Source: Cutaneotrichosporon cavernicola (Eukaryota > Basidiomycota > Tremellomycetes > Trichosporonales > Trichosporonaceae). From it: a DNA stretch of 64,000 nucleotides. A program made the translations under genes and the position numbers. Below are positions 10,653-21,392 of the stretch, in pieces. Below the pieces are notes generated by a model that searched no databases, had not been told where the DNA came from, and worked only from the letters and a program-made list of their open reading frames with translations. The stretch is taken from NCBI RefSeq assembly GCF_030864355.1, contig NC_083395.1:806001-870000 (forward strand), in the 5' to 3' direction. Every line of letters starts with the position of its first letter. The stretch's first letter is position 1.

Positions 10653-13600
10653 ATGGCGCCGGCTGACCGCGATGCAGGCCCGGCGCCTGTCTCGGCATCC
10701 CTCAACCGCGCAAGCGCCACGCGCAAACGTACCTCGACGTCGTCTCAGAATGCACCAACGCACATCTTGGCGAATGAGTGGGGTGGCACCACGCTCAACG
10801 ATGAGCCCACCAGCCTCTCCAGCCCTCCCAACATGTCTCAGCCAGACCGCTCGCGTTCGGCCACTGTCAGCTCGATCGACATCCCGCGGGTCACGTCGCC
10901 GATCTCGATGGGATCAATGGACACGGCCGTGAGCCGCCACCCGTCGGCTAAGAGTAGCGTGATGCTCAGCATGCCCGAGGGTGTAGTTCAAGACTTCACA
11001 AGCGCAAGGCCGATGGGCCGCACCGAATCCGCCGTGAGCTTCACCCTTGACGCCGTACAGCCACGCACCAACTCCGCCCACGACCTCAACTTTGCCCCTG
11101 TCCACTCCCTCCCCCTCTCCAACCGGTCCACTCCCCCTACAGCAGGCTCGGGTGCCTCTTTCGGCCCGCCCGTTCTCCGTCCCATCCTCACCAACGCGTC
11201 GGTCCCCGTGCCGGGCGCCATCTCCTCACACCATGACCTCGACTTTGGCCCTGCCCCCGCCCTCCCCCTCGCCATGCAGGCGACCCCGAACTCTTCCAGG
11301 CCCAAACCCCAGTTACGCCTGTCGACGCAAGACCTCCCCGCCCCGAGCAAGAAAGCGGATAAGCAGCCACTCAGCCCGGGTATGAAGCACTGGCAACAGG
11401 TGCGACAGCATGTTGTTACCGGGCCGTCGCCCGTCGACTCCAAGCCCAAGCGGGGCATCGTGTCCCGTACTGCAGGGCGGTTTGGCTTCCGTTCCGTCGT
11501 GGAGAACGTTCTTGGATACGACCGCAGACGCGGGAGCACGTACGGCGCGTTCGCGATGGACATGACGGACGAGGAACGCGAAGAGGCAAGTCGCGAGCGA
11601 CGGCGCTTCGCACGCGCAGTCAAGACCTGCCTCGACGAGTGTGCGGCTGAGGAGAGCACGCGCCGATTACGCCGCCTCGCCGCCGCTGGCGGACATGCCC
11701 CAACTCCACCCGCTTCCAAGCCCAAGAGCACACACCTCAGCTCGCATGGTGGGCGGTCTGGCAGCGTTCACGCCCTCGACGACGAAGGCGTCAGCGCCTT
11801 CTATCCCCTACTCTCTGCGCTAGTCAAGTTCGGCCTTGACGCCAAAGCCAAGCGCGTGTGGTCACGCACGTGTCCGCACCACGCCGCCATCCTCGCTGAA
11901 CTGGGCACTGCGTTCCTCCCAGACTCGGCGAGCCGGGACGGCGACCGCGCACAGGCGCTCCAGGTATTCTTCACGATTGTGACCCACTGGAGCACCGACA
12001 GCGATGAGGACGAGCTCAGTCGCTGGCGGTGGTTGTGCCACGCAATGCTCCGCGACGACCGACAAACGCGCGACCGGGGTCTTCGACTCCTCTCCCTCAT
12101 CCTAAAGGGCGACAGCAGTATGCCCGAGGCTCTAGTCCGTCCAGCAACTGCACTGGACTTTGAGAGCATCGCGGTTGCTCTGCTAAACCTCCTCCATGCG
12201 TTAGAGAATTCGGGATATGCGAGCGACGAGCACCAGAGCATCGTGTGGGGTCTCATTGCCTCGCTTGGCGCTGGCGACATCATCGCTGTCGACTCCGAGT
12301 CCGTCGTGCCTCTGCTCGACGACGACAGTCTCATAGCACGTAATACCGAGCGTGAGCTACTCTGGATCGCAGCCGCCAAGGCCATCACCGCCAACAAGCA
12401 TGTCGGGGCATGGATGCTCGACTGCAATGCCGCTGTGCTGCGGCGCTTCGTCCCGGTACCCGTGTTACCAGGGATGCCCGAGACCGCGCGCCAACTCCGC
12501 GTGCTAGCCAGCAAAGCTCTCCTCAACTCTCTCGCGACACTGGTTCGGGACGTCGATGACGAGGATGTAGTCGCGTCTGTGGCCGCCATGGCGGAAGAGA
12601 TCTTTGACGAGGCCATGGCCCTTCCCAGGCGAGATGGCATCGAGGCCAGCTACGCATCAGTACTCCTCGCCCTCGACTGTGCTGTCAATTCCCCCGACTC
12701 ACCGTACGCTGCATGCCTGAGTGACCTGCTCGCCAAACACAACGATATCGTCACTTCTGTCGCCCAGGATTTTATCTCTTCCTTCCCCACCGCTCGTGTA
12801 ATGAAGGTCACGCGCCAGTTCCTCCAGGCCGACATGCCACTCGGGCGCGCGTTTGTGCCTCTGCTCCTCGAGCACCTTGCAACCCTCCCGTCGACCCCCG
12901 AAGCTCGTACGTTCCTCGCGTGGCTTTCGACAGCCCAGCCGCACCTCTTCTACAAGCCCCTCTTTGCCTGCGCCGCAGCCACGCAGGCCGAGACTCTTGT
13001 CAAGCCGCTCCGGATAGTTGCCAGCATTGCGGAACAGCTCGGCGCAGACGCGTTTTGGACACGCGCAGATCCCCAAATGGTCGCAATCGTGCTCGGCGAC
13101 ATGTCCCCACGCAAGGGGAAGGGCAAAGCGCGCGGCGCTGTTGCGAACATCAAGCTCGGTCGGTACGCGTTACTGGTCGAGCTCCTCGTCTCACTGCAAG
13201 GCGCTAAGGGTCCCCAGCTAGCCACGTTCGCGCATGGCCTCGAGACCCGCCTAGGTGCCATGCTGGAGCTCGAGGAGAGCGGTTCCTCCCTACCACCCGG
13301 GTACCGCAGTCTCGTCGTGCAACTGATACGCTCCCTCCGCATCGGCTCAGGCCTTATCAAACGCACCTCCATCACCCGCCTCGCGGTACAGTGGTATACG
13401 TCGTCGTCGTGGCGAGCCGCCTCGCCCAGCCCTGAGACGAGCCTGATCGACTCGCTCATCCAGTTATACAAGTCGGACACGGAGGCCACCTCCAAGAGCG
13501 TCCCGCGCATCGCGCTCCTCAAGCTCCCGCTCTCTGAGGCGCTTCCTACGCTACTTGTCACAGCGCAAGCCAGCCTCGCATCAGAGGACTGGGGAGCACT

Positions 13601-16600
13601 TCTCCCCGTCGTGTGGGAGCGGTACGCTGGGCGCGACATGCCGGTCGACCAGCTCACGTTCCTCATGATGAAGTGCGCCGAGGCCGCGCGTGGCGGGCTG
13701 CGCAACCTCGTCTCGACCGAGCTATACAACGCTGGGCCCAGTGTGCGGAACTACGCGCTCCTCAAACTTGCCATGCTCTACGGCTACCGATTCCAGGTGT
13801 ACACGCAGGACACTGTAACCGACCGACGCGGGCTCAACTTTCGCTTCCCGCAGCGACAGCTCGAGTTTGTCCCTGCGGACATGGGCAGCCAGGTATGGGT
13901 GACCCCGCGCGACGCGCAGGACGCCGCGTTGCAGAAGTACGGGCGCGCGCTGCCGCTTGAACTACGGCAGCGGCTCATGGAACTCGGCTGGACAGAGGAC
14001 GAGGAGATGACCGCTACCGACATAGAGCGCCTGCCCGTCACAGCCGTCCCGCTGTCGGGTAAGGGGAGTATCGCGATCGAGCTAAAACATGCCGCCGCGC
14101 CTGTTATCAAGCGCAAAGGCTCAAACTCGTCCTTACACAGCAACAGCGCCAAGGTTCACCGCGCCGTCGTGCCTCCCGACCTAGTGGCAATCGTCATTGA
14201 CCAGGCGCGCCAACTCGCGACAGCCGACGATATAGGCGTCGAGCTCCTCTCCAAGGAACTTGTGCACATGTTTGAGCGCGACGACGCGACACTCTTCATG
14301 CGCCCCGTGTCGGAGGAGCTGCCTCACGATATTGCCAACGCACTTCTCCGCGTCAACGGAGTTATTGCCCAGCCGACGCCAGGCTTCGCGCACGCCGCGC
14401 TCAATGCACTTGTCGGCTTCCTCAAAATCGCCGTGCGCGCCGACGCAGAGTTCCCGCACTGGGCACCGATTCTAGGCACGATCGCGCGCCTCATCCCAAA
14501 CGTCTGCGAGATCTCGCTGCGCGACGTGCGCAAAACCAAGTCTGAACACGTCCTCCTCCCCGCGTCCATCTACGAAACCGACGGCGGGTTTAAGGTCCAC
14601 CGCCCGTGGCGGGAAGACGTACTCCTCGACGTGCAGACTGCGCAGCTTGTTCTGCTGTCAGCCATACTCCGCACCAACCGCCGCGACGTGTACCTCGTCA
14701 AGAAGATGCTCTTCAGCCTCCAGGTGCAGGAGAGTATGCGCTACCTCCCCTTTGCGCGCGCGTGGGTCGAGCTCATTGTGGATCTGTGCACAGCCGTGAA
14801 CAGCAACTACAACGACCGCGCCGAGCTCCGACACTTCCTGTACAACATCACTTCCGCGATGTCGCTGCACGGCGGCGACATGATCGTGGTCGCACACGGG
14901 ATGCGCGCTATTTCGCTATGCGCGACGCGCTTCCGTCGCGTGTTCGCCAGTATCGGCTTCGTGAACATCATGCCGGCCGTGTACGACGCGTATGTACGCG
15001 GACACGGGGGAATCAGGGACGCCGTAGAATACGCGTGCCGCTCGTTCTACCGCATCCACCAGGACGTGTTTGTGTACCAGCTCTGCCTCGCACTGTCCGA
15101 ACACATCCACGAGGACGCATTCGATGCACGCGCGGCGTATGACCTGCTGGCCGTGCTGGCGACCGACGACCCTGCTTCGGGCGTGCCAAGCGGCATCCGC
15201 GACCTGAACAGGAAGTACGAGGTCGAGGTGTTACTGCAGATGCAGAGCGGCGGGGCGGAAGTTGCACTCTCCACACCAGAGCGGCTCATTGCCACGCTCG
15301 AGCCTGCCCTCTTCCCGACCGACAATATCGTACGCCTCCTCGTTACCGTCATCGCCGTCAACGCAGCCAGTAAGCGCGGCATCCGCCTTCTGGGCCTCTT
15401 TGGAGCCATTGCACCATACCTCCAGGCTGAGGAGCGTACGCGCGCCCTCGTCGACGACGCTGTGTACGTGATCGGCCGCTTCATTGAACGCTCCCGCGCA
15501 AGCGACGACACGGCACTCCAGCGTCTCGTACCCGGTGAAGGGCCTAGCAGCCCCGACTGGCCTGCCGCAACCAACGCCTACTTCCAGTTCGTCGAGTCCA
15601 TCACCGCCTCCGGGGCGATGTTCAGCCTCCAAACTACACGGCAGTTGATCGAGCTCGGCCACTGTTCCGTTTTTATAGGTAGCAACGCCGCTGTGTCGCG
15701 CCTCTTCGGCGCGCTCGCCCGTGCCCAGGTCTCTACTGAAACCTCGTTCCTCGCTGACCTCGCGCCGAAATATGAGGTGAGCCTCCAGGGCATCGACTTC
15801 AGCAGTGTCCTCGACGCCATCTCCTCCATGATCAGGAGAAACGCATTCCGTCTCCCCGCCTCGATCGCCCGCTTGATTGTGGAACGGTACGTGGGGCCCG
15901 CGTTGCGCTTCATCGCCAATGCCGCCCATGAGGTCCTCATCTCCGACTCGCCCCTCCGCCCTCACTCCCAACCTCCAACCGTGGCCTTTCGCCGCGCTGC
16001 CGTCGAACTCCTGTCCGTCACCGTCTTTTTACCTGGCGTGGACGTCCTACACCAGCTCGAGCGCAACACCTCTTCCGCGGGCATGCTCGCTATGATGATC
16101 ATCCCCCTGGCGCTCGCCCTCGATCCGCCTCCCGACCGAGACGTGAATGGCATCTGGGTCCGTCTCCTCAAATTCACGCTCCGGTCCCCCAGCGATCCCC
16201 CACTCGAGCGGGCAGCTCACACTGCCCTCGCTCTGCAAGTTGTGAAAATCGCCGCAGTTCGCGTTCCAGACGTCATCTCGTCCGAGAGGGGCCTGTGGAC
16301 CCACCTAGCAACATACGCAAAGTCCGCGGTCGCGGACGGTAACGGCCGCTTCTTGACCCGCACGCCACGGCTGGTGGACTGGATGATGTGGTCTCTGTTC
16401 GAGCTTGTTGCCCTACACCGATCACCACTTGCCCTCGCCTTGCGATTGCACATGCAGACTGCCCTCGCGACAGTGAACGATGAGCGCGACGCTGCCTCCT
16501 CCCGCCCCTCTACTGCTGGAAGTGTAACACCCACTCCCCGCTCGCTCTCAGGCCTCGTCCGCAGGCCCTCGGCACGCGTACCCTCTGCGACGAACCTGAG

Positions 16601-17534
16601 CCCCCTGGCGGCTCGCGTCACCAGCACAACCCTAGCCCCCGTCCTCGAGACCGACACGCTACACCCTTCCCCGCTCCTAGCCTCGCCTACTCCCTCTCCC
16701 TCCTCTGCGCTCGGTTCCCTTACCCCGAAACATCAACGCTCCCTCTCCGCGGCCTCTGCGTCGTCCGTTATGTCGGCAGCCAGCGCTTACTCGAACGTCT
16801 CCCTCTCCAACCCCTCCCTCTCCCCCTCCCCCTCCCCCTCCGTCTCGCACAACCGCTCACCCTCGACCGCCACCACCTCGTCCACAGCCGTTGCCCGCCG
16901 ATCCTTCGCTCCAGTCAAGCCCTCCTTCTCCGTCTCCGCCCGCCGCGCCTCCCGGCCTACATTTGACGCCTTTGAGCGCCGTTTCTCCGCTGCCCCGCGC
17001 GCAGGAGACCGCGGATCCATCGTGCATCTTATCGGACAATCCACGCCCACGGCTCCTGCTGGTCCCACGACGGTGGCGAAGAATTCACGAAGCGAGATCC
17101 TGCAATCACCCCTTCGTAGCGAGTTGGCGGATGCCGCACGGCGCTCACTCCTCGTCGCACTCGTCGTTTACGGGTACGATGTCGACGAGGACGTGGACGT
17201 ACACGCTTGGAGTGCGTCTGACGCTCTGCACGCCATTACGGAGGAGACGCGCATGCTCGTCGAGGACGAGCTTGCGGAAGCGTTTCTTCCCATTTCCCAA
17301 GCCAGCGAGTCTGAGCCTGATGCAGCTCCCAAGGCGGACGAGGAGGAGAATGGCGGTGGGTCTAAGCGCTCCTCTTATGCGCACCCCTGGGATGAGCCCC
17401 AACTCCCATCGCTCAGCTACACACTCAACCATGGGTTTGACGAGGGATATACCGTTACTACCGAGTCGCCACGCAATAGTCTCGATCCTCGGCCATCACG
17501 TGAGATACCCACTGTTGCGATATCGCTTGCGTGA
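10653..17534 (+). CDS. Giant helical-repeat protein, tentatively UNC80-like
   Basis: A single uninterrupted frame encodes 2,293 residues, beginning ACC ATG GCG. The first 230 residues are Ser/Pro-rich and disordered. From about 240 the protein becomes helical and Leu/Ala-rich, with a conserved-looking entry GRFGFRSVVENVLGYDRR, and stays so to about residue 1,950, as expected of a HEAT/armadillo-like solenoid. A Ser/Pro tract with SPSPSPS repeats follows (near 16,500-16,950), then a short acidic end. By memory of family style this resembles fungal proteins labelled UNC80-domain, whose animal relatives are accessory subunits of the NALCN cation channel. A Furry/Tao3/Mor2 morphogenesis protein of similar size is the main alternative. 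Coding status is certain, identity is not. The lack of introns over 6.9 kb is unusual for this locus. Confidence 0.75.
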   Translation: MAPADRDAGPAPVSASLNRASATRKRTSTSSQNAPTHILANEWGGTTLNDEPTSLSSPPNMSQPDRSRSATVSSIDIPRVTSPISMGSMDTAVSRHPSAKSSVMLSMPEGVVQDFTSARPMGRTESAVSFTLDAVQPRTNSAHDLNFAPVHSLPLSNRSTPPTAGSGASFGPPVLRPILTNASVPVPGAISSHHDLDFGPAPALPLAMQATPNSSRPKPQLRLSTQDLPAPSKKADKQPLSPGMKHWQQVRQHVVTGPSPVDSKPKRGIVSRTAGRFGFRSVVENVLGYDRRRGSTYGAFAMDMTDEEREEASRERRRFARAVKTCLDECAAEESTRRLRRLAAAGGHAPTPPASKPKSTHLSSHGGRSGSVHALDDEGVSAFYPLLSALVKFGLDAKAKRVWSRTCPHHAAILAELGTAFLPDSASRDGDRAQALQVFFTIVTHWSTDSDEDELSRWRWLCHAMLRDDRQTRDRGLRLLSLILKGDSSMPEALVRPATALDFESIAVALLNLLHALENSGYASDEHQSIVWGLIASLGAGDIIAVDSESVVPLLDDDSLIARNTERELLWIAAAKAITANKHVGAWMLDCNAAVLRRFVPVPVLPGMPETARQLRVLASKALLNSLATLVRDVDDEDVVASVAAMAEEIFDEAMALPRRDGIEASYASVLLALDCAVNSPDSPYAACLSDLLAKHNDIVTSVAQDFISSFPTARVMKVTRQFLQADMPLGRAFVPLLLEHLATLPSTPEARTFLAWLSTAQPHLFYKPLFACAAATQAETLVKPLRIVASIAEQLGADAFWTRADPQMVAIVLGDMSPRKGKGKARGAVANIKLGRYALLVELLVSLQGAKGPQLATFAHGLETRLGAMLELEESGSSLPPGYRSLVVQLIRSLRIGSGLIKRTSITRLAVQWYTSSSWRAASPSPETSLIDSLIQLYKSDTEATSKSVPRIALLKLPLSEALPTLLVTAQASLASEDWGALLPVVWERYAGRDMPVDQLTFLMMKCAEAARGGLRNLVSTELYNAGPSVRNYALLKLAMLYGYRFQVYTQDTVTDRRGLNFRFPQRQLEFVPADMGSQVWVTPRDAQDAALQKYGRALPLELRQRLMELGWTEDEEMTATDIERLPVTAVPLSGKGSIAIELKHAAAPVIKRKGSNSSLHSNSAKVHRAVVPPDLVAIVIDQARQLATADDIGVELLSKELVHMFERDDATLFMRPVSEELPHDIANALLRVNGVIAQPTPGFAHAALNALVGFLKIAVRADAEFPHWAPILGTIARLIPNVCEISLRDVRKTKSEHVLLPASIYETDGGFKVHRPWREDVLLDVQTAQLVLLSAILRTNRRDVYLVKKMLFSLQVQESMRYLPFARAWVELIVDLCTAVNSNYNDRAELRHFLYNITSAMSLHGGDMIVVAHGMRAISLCATRFRRVFASIGFVNIMPAVYDAYVRGHGGIRDAVEYACRSFYRIHQDVFVYQLCLALSEHIHEDAFDARAAYDLLAVLATDDPASGVPSGIRDLNRKYEVEVLLQMQSGGAEVALSTPERLIATLEPALFPTDNIVRLLVTVIAVNAASKRGIRLLGLFGAIAPYLQAEERTRALVDDAVYVIGRFIERSRASDDTALQRLVPGEGPSSPDWPAATNAYFQFVESITASGAMFSLQTTRQLIELGHCSVFIGSNAAVSRLFGALARAQVSTETSFLADLAPKYEVSLQGIDFSSVLDAISSMIRRNAFRLPASIARLIVERYVGPALRFIANAAHEVLISDSPLRPHSQPPTVAFRRAAVELLSVTVFLPGVDVLHQLERNTSSAGMLAMMIIPLALALDPPPDRDVNGIWVRLLKFTLRSPSDPPLERAAHTALALQVVKIAAVRVPDVISSERGLWTHLATYAKSAVADGNGRFLTRTPRLVDWMMWSLFELVALHRSPLALALRLHMQTALATVNDERDAASSRPSTAGSVTPTPRSLSGLVRRPSARVPSATNLSPLAARVTSTTLAPVLETDTLHPSPLLASPTPSPSSALGSLTPKHQRSLSAASASSVMSAASAYSNVSLSNPSLSPSPSPSVSHNRSPSTATTSSTAVARRSFAPVKPSFSVSARRASRPTFDAFERRFSAAPRAGDRGSIVHLIGQSTPTAPAGPTTVAKNSRSEILQSPLRSELADAARRSLLVALVVYGYDVDEDVDVHAWSASDALHAITEETRMLVEDELAEAFLPISQASESEPDAAPKADEEENGGGSKRSSYAHPWDEPQLPSLSYTLNHGFDEGYTVTTESPRNSLDPRPSREIPTVAISLA

Positions 17535-17931
17535 TACCCTGCATGCATATACCTTTGTAAGGAGAGATGACAGTCACATGACATGTACAGATGATTGGAC
17601 TATGGCGGGCAAAGGGCATGGCTGCCTTTCATGGTCACTAAAGGATGGCGGGCGGGATGGTGATAATGATCAGCGTGGACGTAGAAATGGTGGTGGACAT
17701 GGAAAACGACTCGTGGTGGTCGTGGGCCGAGCGGCCGGCGGCGCGGAGCTGGGATGCCTGGGTTGCGCGTATTCTACACTCGCTCCGCTACAGTCTCTTT
17801 CTTACGAAGGTGAGCCCCCTTAATCGTAAGTTCTGGTGTCAGCGAATATGGGTTGGAACCTACCCTGCAGCTTCTGCTCGGCCGAGTCGGTTGAACGCTT
17901 GCCTGTCCTATCATTAGCTCGGTATTGTCAC
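17535..17931. other. Convergent intergenic region
   Basis: About 400 bp lie between the 3' ends of two convergent genes. It should contain both terminators. No gene is visible. Confidence 0.5.
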
Positions 17932-19772
17932 TCAGACCCACGCAACTACAGTCTTCTTTGTGCCAAGAGGTATAATCTTAACCGGGGGACCCAGACGCCG
18001 AGCAGCCTTAGGAGGGGCGACCTTGGTCGACGTTCCCTCAACAGTCGCCTGTACGGACGTCCCCTCGGTAGCCTGCTGTCAGTACAAGTAGACAAGTAGA
18101 CGGATTAGGCTCACCTTGTCATCACGGCCACGCTTGTGGCCGAAGCCCGCGGGACCAACGAGACGGGAGACCGAGACACCAACAGCGGCACCAACCCCCC
18201 GGCCGACAGTAACCGTCTTGGGGTTACGTGGGGGTTCCCTTGCCTCGGGAGTTTTGGGGTGCCGCCCAGGCAACAACACATTGCGGTTGTAGGGCGGTGT
18301 GTGCACCGGAATCTGGCGCGGAAGCTTAGAAGGAATAGCCTGTGATCAGGATTTGAATTCTGTGGCGCTTACGACTGGAGTAAGATGGATCTCGCGCAGG
18401 CCAGTCTTACGCCGATTGCAGAAGGGTGCTGAAGTAAGTTGGCACCCGCATGTATCAAACTTCCCACCTTCGGCTGTGCGCTCGGCGATTGTTGGGGGGA
18501 ACAAGTCTAACCATTCCTTTACCTCCCGCTGCCGCTCGTATTTTGAAAGCATCGTCGCCCATTGCTGCTGCCAATGCGGGTACCGATCGTACAGGGCCAA
18601 TTCCATTTTCTTCGGGTTTTCCGGAATGAAGAACTCCTTGTTCTGCTGTGCGAGGAAACAGATGTCAAGGAGTACGCCATCAGACACGGGCTTCTTGAGA
18701 TTCCATTCCAGGCCAAGGCGAGGGCCAATGTGGGTAGCTCGCGATGACCGCTCGTTGGGATCATCCATTGACGGATGTGAGAGGACGTCCTCGATCTGAG
18801 GTGAGTGAACTCTGCATGTCTCTCGAAGTCCCGTACTCACCGTCCAACGCAGTCTGGGATCGCGAATGAGCATGCCTTGGACCAGTTCGGCGAAGCCACC
18901 ATCACGAAGGTCTTCCTTGCGAAACTTCCACTTTGGCTTCCCATGGAGTATGCTCTCCTTCAACTCGTCCGAGCTACAGCTGTCGCCGACAACGTAGGGA
19001 TGGCGATAACGCAAGAGCTTGATGAGGATGATTCCCAAAGACCAGACCTCACTGGCACAAGCATCGTATCGCTTGTTCTATGGTTAACCAGCTCCTGATC
19101 GCCACACTCACTGCCACCTTCTCCGGACTGGAGTAGTCCAGAGTTCCACCATGACTCTTCGCATATCCACCGTCGGGGAGGAATTGAGAGAATCCGAAAT
19201 CTGCAAGGACCGGACGAACGCGGCCCTCCTCATTGAGAAGCAGAATGTTGCCACGCTTTAAATCCTCATGGCTGACTCCCAGCAGGTGAATCGCCTCCAC
19301 TGTGCGGAGGAGAGCCCGGAAGAAAGGGACGACAGCGGCGCCCTTGATGAGGCTCCCGTTTTTGCTGAGATCGCCATCGTAACACTTCATCAAGAGGTAG
19401 CTGGGGTTAGATCGCTGTATTCATCATTCCTCACGTCCAACCTTCCTCCTCCAACATGCCCTCAAGTTGGACGATTCCGGGGATACCTGCCCCAGCGAAT
19501 GCCTTGAGAAGGACGATCTCCTTGTACGCCTCCATGGCGTCAAGTGTTTTATCCCAAGAGGCTGAGACACCGGCTCCGTGAAGGGCCGGAAGGATCTTAC
19601 AAGCCAGTATCTGACCTGTCTCACGATGCACTGCTTCGCGGACGTGCGCTGTGGTAAGCAAGTGCCACATTGGTCACATTAACCCACCGTATGCACCACG
19701 ACCGATTGTTTCCCCGAGGTCATACTCGCCTATGCGCGATAGGCGGCCCCGGGGGGTGTCCCAGACTGTCAT
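17932..19772 (-). CDS. Protein kinase with HED in place of HRD and a long C-terminal tail
   Basis: Seven exons, in transcript order 19772-19688, 19648-19435, 19400-19112, 19077-18841, 18795-18373, 18339-18115 and 18072-17932, join in frame to 537 residues. The glycine loop is GRGAYAHV at 24-31, the ATP-binding lysine is in LACKIL (Lys46), DFG is in LADFGFSQ, and the SPE motif is in DYSSPEKVA. The C-lobe shows SEVWSLGIILIKLL and DPRLRWTIEDVLSHP. The catalytic loop reads SHEDLKRGN: the usual Arg of HRD is Glu, while the catalytic Asp and Asn remain, so activity is plausible without standard activation-loop control. A 230-residue tail ends in a basic, Pro-rich, low-complexity part. Four introns are 33-45 nt. 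The last exon may start at 18075 instead (a CAGCAG acceptor). Subfamily not recognised. Confidence 0.88.
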
Positions 19773-20115
19773 CTGATGTGAAAGGTTCTGGCTCAAGGGT
19801 GGGGCGGGGGATGGTGTGTGATGGCGAGAACGGTGTGGCTGGTGGGGACCTCAAGAGAGTGTCTATGTGTGTATGAATAAATGCTCTGAGCAAGAGGGTC
19901 AAGCGTGAAGATAGGTGAAGAAAAGTAGAGTAGTATTAATCAAACTCTGTTGATGAAGAAGTGATGGTAGAGTAGAAAAGCGACATGGAGTGGCTTTTAA
20001 CTCTAGGTCCCAGAGTTGCGAGGTGGGAGACAACGTTCCCTCGCGCAGTCTTCCTTTAGTCTTCTTCATGCTAATAATACAGGTCAAGATTAGTTCCAGA
20101 TTACCATCAAGTCTA
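19773..20115. other. Intergenic region upstream of the kinase gene
   Basis: This 343-bp stretch holds the probable promoter of the leftward kinase gene and the decayed 3' flank of the adjacent pseudogene. No gene is visible. Confidence 0.45.
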
Positions 20116-21000
20116 TCAATCCTTGACCTCGTCCTGCGCTTCGCTACCACTCCCAACGGTTCCCCTCCCAGCTGCCAACCCGACCTCACCTTCCTTCTTC
20201 GCCACTCTCGCTGCCCGTTGCGCCCGCCAGCGTGGGCCGTACCGTATCACAACCAAAGGTAGCGGGTCATGAGCAAGCATATCCCGCAGAGCAGCACGAA
20301 CATCTACCCAGCCCCGACCTCGCGGTTGATGATCTGCACGGTCCCGACGAACGCTGCTCCGATGAGAAACCGCGTGAAATTGAACTGGCGTGAGTCGTGC
20401 CCCCCGACCTTCCCTCTCCACCAGGCCACCACCTTCGGTGGCCCGCCTCACATATCGCCCGAGTATCACTCACGAGCAGAGGGTAATCGTCGCACTTGCT
20501 CCCGAGGCTTGCACAATTCGCGTAAAGAGGAGCAGCCAGTACGCGTCGGTCGGACGCACAGCGGTGACGATGGACGCGAGCACGAAGATCGCGACCGTCA
20601 GGATGTACACTGGCCGCCGGCCCTACGTGTCGGCGGGGGCGCCCCATAACGCTGATGTGATTCCTTGGGAGACCATGGACATCGTGATGGTGAGGTTAAT
20701 CTTTTCGGGCGACACGACGAACGTGTCAACGAGCATCGGGATGGCCGGCACGAAGATGTTGGTCGAGATGGGGCTGAGTTCTTGGGTCCATACGCAGACT
20801 CAAGACTCACAAGCAGATGGAAGCGACGGCCGCGAGCGTGATGATGAACCACTTTTTTGCGCTCCGAGAACGCATTGCACGCGAACAGCGTTGGGAGAGA
20901 CGGCTCGCTGACAGGCTCGGACAGCTCAGTCTTCTGAAACGGGTTCATCATGATCGCCGCGAGGATCGCCTCGCTTCTCGATGTCCTCCGGCATCGGCAT
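20116..21000 (-). pseudogene. Decayed MFS drug/H+ antiporter-type transporter
   Basis: Pieces of one major facilitator transporter lie in order in different frames. The N-terminal tail (starting MPMPEDIEKR) leads into KKWFIITLAAVASIC, but a run of six T at 20853-20858 puts these in different frames. Next come PISTNIFVPAIPMLVDTFVV and GITSALWGAPADT, then a stop (TAG at 20625-20623) inside the family's motif A, just before GRRPVYIL. After a helix ending at TITLC, the transporter jumps to a late helix with FLIGAAFVGTVQIINRE. Helices about 5 to 10 are missing. A second TAG (20306-20304) replaces the Trp of the usual GAGW, and a frameshift separates the last helix from the tail VIRYGPRWRAQRAARV. 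Family known, function lost. Confidence 0.85.
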
Positions 21001-21392
21001 GGTGCAGCATCGAGTCGGTTTGAGAAAATGAGAGGTGATAGGTCAGTCGGGGCTGGATGTGTCAACGTCGCTGTGTGCCTTGATGACATCGGCTTTCTGC
21101 GATGGGCTGCGTAAATACCCGGCATACTGGCGTGTTTGCTATCGTGGTTGCCGAGCTTCAGTTCAGCATCAAGTCAATCAAGTCAACGGTGTCGAGAACA
21201 TCGAATGAAGTGCTGTGGAGGCAAAACGGCCCTGGCGCTCGTATCACGCTCGTTCGGACCTGCTTCGGCTCTTCCCTAGTCGAAGTTCAACTACAACTCG
21301 ACGCATCATCCATTAATCTTCTGTGCACGATGAGCTTTTCTTCATCCATCGGGAGATGCAATGTTACATGCTGCGTGACTCTATAGTGTATT
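21001..21392. other. Intergenic region
   Basis: This 392-bp stretch lies between the FHIT gene's 3' end and the pseudogene's 5' end. Nothing identifiable is seen. Confidence 0.45.

Noticed and set aside
11801..12640. Long minus-strand frame inside the giant gene
   Set aside because: Ser/Arg-rich shadow of a GC-rich coding strand; the plus strand frame is continuous for 2,293 codons.
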